64,000 nt of DNA. Origin: JAAYZQ01 sp034428935 (GTDB lineage: Bacteria; Chloroflexota; Anaerolineae; JAAYZQ01). Shown in pieces: positions 1 through 9,700 of this stretch. The notes under the pieces were generated by a model that worked only from the letters and a program-made list of their open reading frames with translations, searched no databases and was not told the DNA's origin. The stretch lies in NCBI GenBank assembly GCA_034428935.1, contig DAOUHB010000165.1:7885-71884 (forward strand), written 5' to 3'. The first letter of the stretch is position 1; every line of letters starts with the position of its first letter. A program made the translations under genes and the position numbers.

Positions 1-326
1 TCGCGCCCGTCGTTGCCGTGCGGGGAAACGTGGATCGTGGCCCGTGGGTCCGGCAGTTGCGCCACACCGAGGTGGTGGAGGTCGGAGGGGCCCTGCTATA
101 CGTGATCCATGACCTGGCCGACATGGACCTGGACCCCGTCGCGGCCGGGTTTCAGGCAGTGATCAGCGGGCACACCCACAAGCCGGGCAGCCACCGGGAT
201 CGGGACGTGCTGTATATCAACCCCGGCAGCGCCGGCCCCCGCCGCTTCAGGGGACCCGTCTCGGCGGCGCTGCTCCACGTTGGCGACGAGGACCTGGAGG
301 TAGAGTGGATCGAGCTGCCCGGCTGA
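1..326 (+). CDS. YfcE-like metallophosphoesterase (3' part, start outside window)
   Basis: This is the C-terminal portion of a calcineurin-like phosphodiesterase of the YfcE/MJ0936 type, a family of metal-dependent hydrolases acting on phosphodiester substrates. Two family motifs are visible: AVRGNVD near the left edge (the GNxD metal-binding block) and SGHTHKPG about 45 residues later, followed by the usual YINPGSAGPRR block. The reading frame is open to base 3, so the first metal ligands (DxH) and the start lie outside the window. The next gene starts 22 bp downstream on the same strand. The physiological substrate cannot be told. Confidence 0.85.
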   Translation, partial: APVVAVRGNVDRGPWVRQLRHTEVVEVGGALLYVIHDLADMDLDPVAAGFQAVISGHTHKPGSHRDRDVLYINPGSAGPRRFRGPVSAALLHVGDEDLEVEWIELPG

Positions 327-348
327 GACGGCCCCGAAAGGTGACAGG

Positions 349-969
349 GTGGATGGCAACGGAAACCATGGAACCAGGACCGGCGAGATGCCGGCCCGGG
401 GCAGGCCGATGACCGCTCCTGCCGTGGAAGCGAGACGGGAGCTGGTCGGGGCCTTGACCTTTGTCCCGGCGGCCCGTCGCGGCCCATTGGTCGAGCGCGT
501 TTGTCAGGCTTTTGCCCTGCCCCTGGACAGCATCCACGGCCCGGCCCATTGGCTGCGGGTTCGGGAAAACGGCCTGCGCCTGGCCGAGCTGACCGGCGCG
601 GACCCCGCCGTGGTCGAGTTGTTCGCCCTCTTTCACGACTCCAAGCGCCAGAACGACCACGGCGATCCAGGCCACGGCCGGCGAGCGGCCGAGTTCCTCA
701 GGACGCTCCGCGAGCCGCTGAACTATATCGCCGACGATGATTTCGAGCACCTGCTGTTCGCCTGCACGCACCACACGGCAGGCTGGACAGAGGCAGAGCT
801 GACGGTGCAAGCCTGCTGGGACGCGGACCGCCTGGATCTGGGGCGCGTGGGCATTCGCCCGGTCCCCGATCGGCTGTGCACGCCTGCCGCCCGGGAGCCG
901 GGCCTGCTGGCCTGGGCCTACGCCCGGAGCCGCTCGGACAGAGAAATGGGCAACGGAGAGCAAACGTGA
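349..969 (+). CDS. HD-domain phosphohydrolase-like protein
   Basis: A 206-residue soluble protein with the spaced His/Asp pattern of the HD superfamily: IHGPAHW near residue 64, ALFHDSKRQNDHG near 92-104, CTHHTAG near 140 and CWDADRLDLGR near 155. HD proteins usually hydrolyse phosphate esters or nucleotides using bound metal; the substrate here is unknown. The GTG start at 349 has a GAAAGGTGA-like ribosome site just upstream; an in-frame ATG at 409 is an alternative that removes a poorly conserved leader. Its stop overlaps the GTG start of the molybdenum hydroxylase gene (GTGA), so translation of the two is probably coupled. Confidence 0.75.
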   Translation: MDGNGNHGTRTGEMPARGRPMTAPAVEARRELVGALTFVPAARRGPLVERVCQAFALPLDSIHGPAHWLRVRENGLRLAELTGADPAVVELFALFHDSKRQNDHGDPGHGRRAAEFLRTLREPLNYIADDDFEHLLFACTHHTAGWTEAELTVQACWDADRLDLGRVGIRPVPDRLCTPAAREPGLLAWAYARSRSDREMGNGEQT

Positions 970-3764
970 CCGACACGATGCGGATGGTTTTGACGGTAAA
1001 CGGGACGGAGCGCGAGGTCGAGGTTGGCCCGGAGACCACCCTGGCCGACCTGCTGCGCGACGAGCTGGGGCTCACCGGCACCAAGATCGGCTGCGGCGAT
1101 GGGCTGTGCGGCTCTTGCGTGGTGCTCCTCGACGGCAAAGCAGTGCGCGCCTGCGTCTATCCGGCGCGCAGGGCTGCCGGCAAGAGCGTGCTGACCATCG
1201 AGGGCCTGGCCGCCACCTGGGGCCGGCCGGGCGAGCTGCATCCCCTGCAAAAGGCCTTTATCGAGCATGGCGCCGTGCAGTGCGGCTTTTGCACACCCGG
1301 CCTGATCATGGCCGCCGCCGCCCTGTGGACGAGGATGGTCGCGTCGGGGCAAGAGCCCACCGAGGCCGACATACGCAAGGCACTGGCGCGCAACGCCTGC
1401 CGCTGCACGGGCTATGCCAGCGTGCTGCGCAGCGTGCATTCGGCCATCCACGAGTATCACACGGGCCGGCCGCTGCCCCCGCTTCAGCCCGAGACGACCC
1501 CACCGCTGCGGGTTATCGGCCGCTCGTTTCCGCGTCCCGACGCCGTGGACAAGGTCACCGGCGCGGCGCGGTTCACCGACGACTATACCTTTGCGGGCAT
1601 GCTCCACGGCGCCACGCTGCGGGCAGCCAGGCCCCATGCCCGCATCCTGTCCATCGACACGCAGCAAGCCGCCGCCCTGCCGGGCGTCCGCGCCGTGCTG
1701 ACCCACCGGGACGTGCCCGGCCGCAATCGGCACGGGCTGGTGTTCCCCGATTGGCCGGTCCTGTGCGAAGAGGGCGGCAAGGTGCGCTACCTGGGCGACG
1801 CCGTGGCCATCGTCGCCGCCGAGACGCCCGAGATTGCCCGCCAGGCGCTGGAGCTCGTCCGTGTCGAGCACGAGCCGCTGCCGGTGGTGGCCAGCGCCGA
1901 GGATGCGCTCCGGCCCGATGCCGCCCTCGTCCACGAGGAGTGGCCCAGCGGCAACCTGTTGGAGCACATCAAGGTGCGCCACGGCGACGTGGAGGAGGGT
2001 TTTCGCCAGGCCGACGTCGTCGTCCAGGGCGAATACCAAACCCCGGCCTACGATCACCTCTTCATGGAGCCGGAATGTAGCATCGGCGTGCCGGCCGGCT
2101 ACGACGCGGACCACCCAAAGCTCACCGTCTATGTCGGGTCGCAGATCCCATACGCCGACCGGGCCCAGATAGCCGCCGCCCTGAACCTGACGGAAGAGCA
2201 GGTGCGGGTGCGGGGCACCCTCATCGGCGGCGGTTTTGGCGGCAAAGAGGACGTCATGGGCCAGATCCACGCCGCCCTGCTGGCCCAGGCCACGGGCTGC
2301 CCGGTCAAGATCCTGTACGACCGCGACGAGTCGCTCCTGGCCCACCCCAAGCGCCACGCCACCGTCATCCGCATCAAGACGGGCGCCCGGCGCGACGGCC
2401 GCCTGACCGCCGTCCAGGCCGAGCTGGTGGGCGACGCGGGTGCCTATGCCAGCCTGTCCACCAAGGTGCTGACCCGGGCGACCACGCACGCCACCGGCCC
2501 CTATGAGGTGCCCAATGCCCGCATCGACTGCTATGCCATGTACACCAACAATCCGCCGGCCGGCGCCTTTCGCGGCTTCGGCGTCACCCAATCGGCCTTT
2601 GCCGTGGAGAGCAACATGGACATGCTGGCCCGCGAGCTGGGCATGGATCCCTTCGAGCTGCGGCGGCTGAACGCCCTGCGCGTGGGGTCCACCACGGCCA
2701 CGGGCCAGGTCCTGCACGAGTCGGCCGGCCTCGTCGAGTGCCTGGACTGGGTGGAAGAGCGCGTCCGCCAGTTGCCGGTTCCGCCGGCGGGCAGCGACGG
2801 CGCCGGGCTCAAGATTGCCTGGGGCATCGCCGCGGCCTACAAGAACACCGGCCTGGGCGGCGGCGCCGACGACGCCGCGGGGGCCGAGATCGAGATCTAT
2901 CGCGACGGCACCGTCGAGGTCCGCGCCAGCTCGGCCGACCTGGGCCAGGGTCTGTCGACGGTGGTGACCCAATGCGCCGCCGAGGAGCTGGGCCTGCCCT
3001 TCGACCGGGTGCGGGTCCTGCTGTCCGACACCGACCTCTGCCCCGATGGTGGGCCGACCACGGCCAGCCGCCAGACCTATATCACCGGCAACGCCACGCG
3101 CCACGCCGCCGCGGCCATGCGCGAGCGCCTGGCCCGCGTGGCGGCCGAGCAGTGGGACGTGGCGCCCGGCGACATTCGCTTCGAGGAGGGCGAGCTGCGG
3201 ACCGGCGAGCGGCGCGCGCCTTTTGCCAGCGCCGCGGGCTGGCTGCTGGACGAGGGGCGCGAGCCCGTCGTGGCTCACCGCTACCAGGCGCCCCGGACCC
3301 AGGCCCTGGGCACAGGCGGCGACATGCATTTCGCCTTTGGTTATGGCGTCCAGGCGGCCCAGGTCGCCGTGGACCGGGAGACCGGCAAGGTTCGCGTGCT
3401 GCGCGTCGTGGCGGCGGCCGATGGCGGCCGCGCCCTCAATCCCCTGGCCTTTCGCGGGCAGATCGAGGGCGGCATCGTCATGGGCATCGGCACGGCCTTG
3501 AGCGAAGAGTACCGGGTTGAGGATGGCATTCCCCTGACAAGGCGCTGGTCCGATTACCAGAGCCCCCTCATGGCCGACATGCCTGAAATGGAAGTTCACA
3601 TCGTCGAACACCCGACTGCCGAGGGCCCGTACGGGGCCAAAGGCATCGGCGAACTGCCCTCCATTCCAACGGCGCCGGCTATCTGTAATGCGATTTGCAA
3701 TGCAACTGGGGTAAGATTGTACCGGCTGCCTGCCAGGCTGGAGCCACGCAAAAAGACAGACTAG
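966..3764 (+). CDS. Fused [2Fe-2S]/molybdopterin hydroxylase (xanthine dehydrogenase / aldehyde oxidoreductase family)
   Basis: A 932-residue single-chain molybdenum hydroxylase. Residues 1-155 form the double [2Fe-2S] module: plant-type ferredoxin cysteines C43, C48, C51, C63, then the four-helix cluster C106, C109, C145, C147. The rest is the molybdopterin-binding domain, with GGGFGGKED near 421-430, GAFRGFG near 533 and the GAKGIGE block holding the likely catalytic Glu at 896. No FAD-binding middle subunit is fused or adjacent, as in Desulfovibrio aldehyde oxidoreductase and the XdhD group. Electrons must therefore go to an outside acceptor. The GTG at 966 is chosen for its GGAGAG site and GTGA overlap with the HD gene; ATG 978 is possible. 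The substrate (aldehyde, purine or other heterocycle) is not determined. Confidence 0.85.
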   Translation: MTDTMRMVLTVNGTEREVEVGPETTLADLLRDELGLTGTKIGCGDGLCGSCVVLLDGKAVRACVYPARRAAGKSVLTIEGLAATWGRPGELHPLQKAFIEHGAVQCGFCTPGLIMAAAALWTRMVASGQEPTEADIRKALARNACRCTGYASVLRSVHSAIHEYHTGRPLPPLQPETTPPLRVIGRSFPRPDAVDKVTGAARFTDDYTFAGMLHGATLRAARPHARILSIDTQQAAALPGVRAVLTHRDVPGRNRHGLVFPDWPVLCEEGGKVRYLGDAVAIVAAETPEIARQALELVRVEHEPLPVVASAEDALRPDAALVHEEWPSGNLLEHIKVRHGDVEEGFRQADVVVQGEYQTPAYDHLFMEPECSIGVPAGYDADHPKLTVYVGSQIPYADRAQIAAALNLTEEQVRVRGTLIGGGFGGKEDVMGQIHAALLAQATGCPVKILYDRDESLLAHPKRHATVIRIKTGARRDGRLTAVQAELVGDAGAYASLSTKVLTRATTHATGPYEVPNARIDCYAMYTNNPPAGAFRGFGVTQSAFAVESNMDMLARELGMDPFELRRLNALRVGSTTATGQVLHESAGLVECLDWVEERVRQLPVPPAGSDGAGLKIAWGIAAAYKNTGLGGGADDAAGAEIEIYRDGTVEVRASSADLGQGLSTVVTQCAAEELGLPFDRVRVLLSDTDLCPDGGPTTASRQTYITGNATRHAAAAMRERLARVAAEQWDVAPGDIRFEEGELRTGERRAPFASAAGWLLDEGREPVVAHRYQAPRTQALGTGGDMHFAFGYGVQAAQVAVDRETGKVRVLRVVAAADGGRALNPLAFRGQIEGGIVMGIGTALSEEYRVEDGIPLTRRWSDYQSPLMADMPEMEVHIVEHPTAEGPYGAKGIGELPSIPTAPAICNAICNATGVRLYRLPARLEPRKKTD

Positions 3765-3784
3765 GGGCCCGCCCGGAGGACGTT

Positions 3785-3862
3785 GGACAGACGGCCGTTC
3801 TGTCCTCCGGGGCCAGGCTGACAGCTTATACAGGCAGTGTGGGACAGACCGCCGGTCTGTCC
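3785..3862. repeat. Pair of palindromic repeats
   Basis: Two related 21-bp palindromes lie in the gap between the hydroxylase and peptidase genes. The one at 3842-3862 is a perfect inverted repeat beginning GGACAGACCG; the one at 3785-3805 is nearly so. Each is followed by similar sequence (TCCGGGG, then CTGACAGC or CTGTCAGC), so the unit is about 57 bp and occurs twice. Confidence 0.7.
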
Positions 3863-3949
3863 TTCCGGGGGACGCTGTCAGCCTGCCGTACAGGGAAGGA
3901 TTGCGGTCGGATATGCCGGCTGCTGGTTTCGACTGCGAGGAGGTGCAGT

Positions 3950-6625
3950 ATGAAAAGGAAGACGCCTGACATCGGTGGTGGACGCCTGGTGCCGGCCTCG
4001 GCCATGGCAGGCCACGCCGGAAGCCGTGGCGAGATAGAAAGCCCCATGGGCCCCGGCTGGCTGATGGCCAGCCAGGGAGGGGGGTCGGACCAGAAACCGA
4101 AAGAGACCGCCCGCGTGCAGCGCCGGCGGCGCACCAGCACGGAGCCCAGGGAGCGCGCCCAGGCCCCGCGGCGCGAAAGGCCCAGCGCCCCGCGCCCGAC
4201 GCCCACGTCGGGAGGCGGAGGCACCGGCGGATTCGGCGGCACGGGCGGTACCGGAGGCGGGGGATTGTTCGGAGGCGGGGGCGGCACGGGCAGCACCGGC
4301 GTGCCGGGCCAGTCGCTGCTGCGCAACCTGCCCCTTGGCGGCCGCAGCATCTGGCTGATCCTCGGGCTTCTGGTCGTCGTCTGCATCTGCGGCTTCCTGG
4401 CCATGAGCCTCCTGGGAGGCGGTGGAGGCGGATCGGGTGACGGCGGGCTGGGAGGCCTGGCCCCGTTCCCGGAGGCCACGCAGCCCCAGGCCTTTGCGAC
4501 GCCCGTCCGGCCCGTGGCAACGGCCACCCGGTTCGCCCCCGCGCCCGCGGCGGCTTCGGGTGAAGGCCAAAACTGGCTGGTGATGCTCTACCAGGATGCC
4601 GACGACAAGATCCTGGAGCAGGACATCTACCTCGACCTCAACGAGGCCGAGCGCGCCGGATCGAGTGAGCGGGTGCAGATCGTGACCCAGTTGGACCGCT
4701 ACATGGGCGGCTACACGGCAGACGGCAACTGGCATTCGACCAAGCGCTTCCACGTCAGTTATGACCAGGATCTCGGCCGCCTGGGGTCGCAAGAGCTGGC
4801 CGACCTGGGTGAGGTGAACATGGCGGACGGCGCCTCGCTGGTCGACTTTGTGACGTGGGCCGTGGAGAACTTTCCGGCCGACAAACACGTGCTCATCCTC
4901 TCGGATCATGGCATGGGCTGGCCCGGCGGTTGGAGCGATCCAGCGCCCGGCGGCCGCGGAGAGAGCGGCATCCCCCTGGCGGATGCCATCCCCGGCGACC
5001 ATCTCTACCTGATGGAGATGGACCAGGCGCTGGAAGAGATCCGGGCCCGGACGGGGTTGGAGCAGTTCGAGATGGTGGGCCTGGATGCCTGCTTGATGGG
5101 CCACGTGGAGGTGCTGACCGCCCTGGCACCCCACGCCCGCTACGCCGTGGTCTCGCAGGAGACAGAGCCGGCCCTTGGCTGGGCCTACACCAGCTTCTTG
5201 CAAGCGCTGCTTCAGAACCCCGACGCCGACGGCGCCGAGCTCAGCCGGCTCATCGTCGACAGCTACATCGAAGAAGACCAGCGCATCGTGGACGATCAGG
5301 CCCGCGCGGAATTCTTGCGGCAGGGGTCGCCCCTCGGCGGGCTCTTTGGCGGCTTTGCCCAGGCGTCGCCCGCGCAGTTGGTGCAGCAGATGGGCGCCGG
5401 CAGCACGCTCACGGCCGTCGACCTCTCGGCGATGCCCGGCCTGATGGGCAGCCTCAACGACCTGTCCTACGTCCTGCAGGGCACCAACCAGTCGGCCCTG
5501 GCCCGCGCCCGGACCTATGCCCTGTCGTTCACGAGCGTCTTTGGCAGCCAGGTGCCGCCTTCCTACTTTGACCTGGGCAACCTGGTGCAGTTGTTCAAGG
5601 AGCACACGGGCGACTCGCAGGTGGCCGCGGCCGCCGACGGTGTGTTGGCCGCCATCGACCAGGCGGTCATAGCCGAGAAGCACGGCAGCAAGAAGGCCGG
5701 CGCCACCGGCATCTCGATCTATTACCCCAATTCGAACCTCTATGGCAATCCGGTGACGGGCCCGCAGTCGTACACGGCCATCGCCAGCCGCTTTGCCGAC
5801 GCCTCGCTGTGGGACGATTTCCTGGCGTTTCACTATACCGGGCGCTCCTTCCAGCAGGGGGCGGCCGAGCTGGTCATTCCAGAGGGCAGGAGCATCGAGG
5901 CACCCGGCCTGGGCGCCATCGACGTGGGCCCCATCGAACTCTCGTCCGATACAGCCGCCCCCGGACAGCCGGTGCTCATCAGCACCGACATCCAGGGCGA
6001 GAACATCGGCTACGTCTACCTGTTCGTGGGATTCTACGATCAGGCGGCGAGCTCGATCTTTGTGGCGGACCGGGACTATCTGGAAAGCAGCGATACGCGC
6101 GAGATCGACGGCGTCTACTATCCCGTGTGGCCCGAAGGCGGCGATTTTCGCCTGGAGTTCGAGTGGGAGCCGGTGGTGTTTGCCATCTCGGACGGCACCG
6201 ACTCGGTTGTGGCCCTTTTCACGCCCGAGAGCTATGGCCGCTCCTTCGAGGAAGCGGTCTATACCGTGGACGGCATCTACACCTACGCCGACGACGGCGA
6301 AACGCGCTATGCCCGCCTCTACTTCAGCGATGGCGTCTTGCAGCGGGTCTATGGCTTTACCGGCGAGGAGGGCACCGGCTCTCCGCGGGAGATAATCCCC
6401 GAGACGGGTGACCAGTTCACCGTGCTGGAGACCTGGCAGGACCTCGATGCCCAGGGCAACATCGAGCAGATCTCGACGCAGCAGGGTGGGACCCTGACGT
6501 TTGGCGACCAGATGTTTACCTGGCAGGACCTGGACGCTGCCCAGGGAGACTATATCGTCGGGTTTGTCGTCGAGGACCTGGACGGCAACGCGTACGAGTC
6601 CTACGCCGCCATCAGGGTAGAATAG
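3950..6625 (+). CDS. Membrane-anchored clostripain-family (C11) cysteine peptidase
   Basis: An 891-residue protein. Residues 1-130 are cytosolic and low in complexity (basic, then Gly-rich), followed by one membrane segment at about 132-154 and a large exported part. The C11 peptidase domain spans roughly 205-600, with the catalytic His in LILSDHGMGW (H320) and the catalytic Cys in GLDACLMG (C381). C11 enzymes cleave after Arg or Lys. The C-terminal ~270 residues look like beta-rich accessory domains. The frame is open upstream into the preceding gene, but ATG 3950 has a strong GAGGAGG site. It is probably a surface protease; substrates are unknown. Confidence 0.85.
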   Translation: MKRKTPDIGGGRLVPASAMAGHAGSRGEIESPMGPGWLMASQGGGSDQKPKETARVQRRRRTSTEPRERAQAPRRERPSAPRPTPTSGGGGTGGFGGTGGTGGGGLFGGGGGTGSTGVPGQSLLRNLPLGGRSIWLILGLLVVVCICGFLAMSLLGGGGGGSGDGGLGGLAPFPEATQPQAFATPVRPVATATRFAPAPAAASGEGQNWLVMLYQDADDKILEQDIYLDLNEAERAGSSERVQIVTQLDRYMGGYTADGNWHSTKRFHVSYDQDLGRLGSQELADLGEVNMADGASLVDFVTWAVENFPADKHVLILSDHGMGWPGGWSDPAPGGRGESGIPLADAIPGDHLYLMEMDQALEEIRARTGLEQFEMVGLDACLMGHVEVLTALAPHARYAVVSQETEPALGWAYTSFLQALLQNPDADGAELSRLIVDSYIEEDQRIVDDQARAEFLRQGSPLGGLFGGFAQASPAQLVQQMGAGSTLTAVDLSAMPGLMGSLNDLSYVLQGTNQSALARARTYALSFTSVFGSQVPPSYFDLGNLVQLFKEHTGDSQVAAAADGVLAAIDQAVIAEKHGSKKAGATGISIYYPNSNLYGNPVTGPQSYTAIASRFADASLWDDFLAFHYTGRSFQQGAAELVIPEGRSIEAPGLGAIDVGPIELSSDTAAPGQPVLISTDIQGENIGYVYLFVGFYDQAASSIFVADRDYLESSDTREIDGVYYPVWPEGGDFRLEFEWEPVVFAISDGTDSVVALFTPESYGRSFEEAVYTVDGIYTYADDGETRYARLYFSDGVLQRVYGFTGEEGTGSPREIIPETGDQFTVLETWQDLDAQGNIEQISTQQGGTLTFGDQMFTWQDLDAAQGDYIVGFVVEDLDGNAYESYAAIRVE

Positions 6626-6651
6626 AACGAGCTGCCGGCAGGCAGCGAAGG

Positions 6652-6690
6652 GTGCCGGTCCAGCCAGAGGACAGAAGGCTGGACCGGCAC
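6652..6690. terminator. 14-bp perfect stem between the peptidase and glyA-gcvT genes
   Basis: Arms at 6652-6665 and 6677-6690 pair without mismatch around an 11-nt loop. There is no U-tract, so it is either a terminator of non-classical type, a processing site, or a structure in the leader of the downstream gene, which starts 17 bp later. Confidence 0.5.
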
Positions 6691-6707
6691 ACAGAGGGGG
6701 GGACAAT

Positions 6708-9700
6708 ATGCTGACATTCTTCCACCAGGATCTGGCGTCGCTCGATCCTGCCGTCGCCGGGCTGATCCAGCACGAGGCCGAGCGGCAGGGGCGCAAGCTG
6801 ATCCTGATCCCTTCTGAGAGCCAGGCGCCCGAAGCGGTACGCGCGGCCCTGGGCTCGGTCTTTCAGAACATCTATGCCGAGGGCTATCCCGACGAAAGCA
6901 CCCACGGCGCCACCCAGGAAGAGATCCTGGACTACGAGAGCCAACTCGCCTACTACCGGCGCTATGCCGACCGCCGCTACTACAAGGGCGTCGAGTACGT
7001 GGACGTGCTGGAGTCGCTGGCCCAGCGTCGCGCCGCCGAGGCCTTTGCGGCCAACGGCGTTCCGCCCGACGGAGTGTGGGCCAACGTCCAGCCCCTTTCC
7101 GGATCGCCGGCCAACAGCGCCGTCTACAGCGCCCTGGTGCCCCTGGGGAGCACCGTCATGGGCATGGATCTGCTCCACGGGGGGCACCTGACCCACGGCA
7201 GCCCGGCCAACCGGTCGGGCAAGCAGTACAACGTCGTCTCCTACGGCATCGATCCAGCCACCGAGCGGCTGGACTATGATGCCGTGGAAGAGCTGGCCCG
7301 CAAGCACAAGCCCAAGATGATCATCGCCGGCTATACCTCCTACCCCTGGATGCCCGACTGGGCCCGCTTTCGCCAGATCGCCGACGCCGTGGGCGCCTAC
7401 TTCCTGGCCGACATCTCGCACATCGCCGGCATGGTGGCGGCGGGCGTCGTCCCCAGCCCGGTGGGCCACGCCCACGTCATCAGCTTCACGACCCACAAGA
7501 CGCTCTACGGCCCGCGGGGCGCCTGTATCCTGACCACCGACAAAAAGCTGGCGACCAGGATCGACAGCGCCGTCTTTCCAGGCGAGCAGGGCGGGCCCCA
7601 CGTCAACGCCATGGCCGGCATGGCCGTGGCCTTCCAGATCGCCCGCCTGCCCGAGTTCCGCAAGCTGCAGCAGCAGGTGATCGACAATGCGGCCCACCTG
7701 GCCGCCGAGCTGGAGCGGCATGGCCTGCGCGTCTCCTACGGCGGCACCGACACCCACATGCTGCTGGTGGACTGCAAGAGCGTGCGCGCCGACCAGGGCG
7801 TGAGCCCCGACGGGGTAGCGGGCACACCCCTCATGGGCGAGCCGGCGGCGCGCATCCTGGACCTGGCAGGAATCGTGCTCAACCGCAACACCATCCCCGG
7901 CGATCGCAGCGCCGCCAACCCCAGCGGCATTCGCCTGGGCACCCCCTGGATCACCCAACGGGGCTTTGGCCCAGCGGAGGTCGAGGGCCTGGCCGAGCTC
8001 CTGGCCCGGCTGCTGAAGGCCATGCGGCCCTACGCCTACGCCGGCCGCTACGGGCCGGTCTACCGGGCGCGCATCGACTTTGACCTCCTGGAGGAGGCCA
8101 AGGCCGACGTCATCGACATGGCCTGCCGGGCGGACCTGGGCGCCGACTACTGCCCCAGCGGTTACCCCCATCACTACTTCCTGCACAAGCCCACCAAAGA
8201 CCCCGGCGGCGAGTGGGACATCGTCGAGATCGAAGGTCCCCAGGCCCGCGGCTTTTGCAACGTGGCCATGACCAACGACGTCTATGCCCTGGGCCCGGGG
8301 GAGAGCCAGCCCACGTGGGTGTTGGAGCCCGACGGCCGCCTGATGAGCGCCGGCCTGCTAAAGCGCCCGGGCCAGGAGTCGACCCGCTTCCAGCTTCTCA
8401 TCCACAAGTCCTTGGAATCGCGCGTGGCCCACTGGCTGCGCGCGCTGTCCGACGGGTACGTCTCCATGGACCCCGATGACCTCTACGCCAAGGCCCCCGG
8501 CCCGGTGGTGGTCCGCCGGCTGAGCCACGAGGTGGCCGAGGAGTGGGACAAGAAACCACCGGCAGCCGAGATGTTTGACGAGGAGATGGTGGGCTGGGCC
8601 TTTCACAAGCCCTATTGGGTCGGGCAGCGCGCCCGGGCCGAGGCGCCCGGGGGCCTGGAAGACCTGCCTCCCTTCGAGTGGGAGGAACCCGAGGCGGGGC
8701 CGCTGCAACGCACCAGCCTCTACGACCTGCACCTGGGGCTGAGGGCCAAGATGGTGCCCTTTGCCGGGTGGGAGATGCCGGTGCGCTACAACTCGGTGCA
8801 GGAGGAACACCTGGCCGTGCGCCGCGCCGCCGGCCTCTTTGACGTCAGCCACATGGGCCTCTTTGAGTTCACCGGCGACAACGTGCACCTGTTCCTCAAC
8901 ACCGTCGCGGCCAACGATGTGTCGCTCCTCAAGGTGGGCCGGGCGCACTATTCCTTTCTCCTGGATCCCCAGGGCCACGTCGTCGACGACGTGTACATCT
9001 ACCGCCTGGAAAAGAACCGGTACTGGATGGTGGTCAATGCCGCCAACAACGACAAGGACTGGGCCTGGCTAAACGCCGTGCGAAAGGGGCGGGTGTGCAT
9101 CGATCCCGAGCGCCCCTGGTCGCGGGCCCTGGGCACCGAGACCGTGTCCATTCGCGACATGCGCGATCCGGCCGGCGGCAGCGAGATGCGCGTCCAGCTT
9201 GCCCTGCAGGGCCCGCGCTCGCGCGACATCCTCCTGGCGCTCCTGGAGCCGGACGATGCACTGATCGAGCCGTTGCTGGAGATGAAGCGCAACGAGATCC
9301 TGCACGGCCGGCTCGCCGGCTACGACCTCTACCTGGCGCGCACGGGCTATACCGGCGAGCCCATGGCCTTCGAGCTGTTCGTCCATCCCGCGGCCGCCCC
9401 GGCACTGTGGAGCGCCCTGCTGGAGGAGGGCCGGCCCCTTGGCCTCCAGCCCGCCGGCCTGGGCGCCCGCGACAGCCTGCGCATCAAGGCCGGGCTGCCC
9501 CTCTATGGGCACGAGCTGGCCGGCCCCCTGGACCTCAACCCGGCCGACGCGGGATTTGACCCCTACGTCAAGCTCTACAAGCCGTTTTTCGTCGGCAAGG
9601 CGGCCTACGTGGCCCACGAGCAAAAGCGCCAGGCGCGCCTCATCCGGTTCGAACTGGAAGAGGAGCGGGTCAGGATGCCCCGCCAGGGCGACGTCGTCGT

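Noticed and set aside
918..4520. A 1200-codon open frame antisense to the molybdenum hydroxylase gene
   Set aside because: It mirrors codons rich in third-position G/C of the hydroxylase. The sense frame has unmistakable Fe-S and molybdopterin motifs and the antisense product has none.
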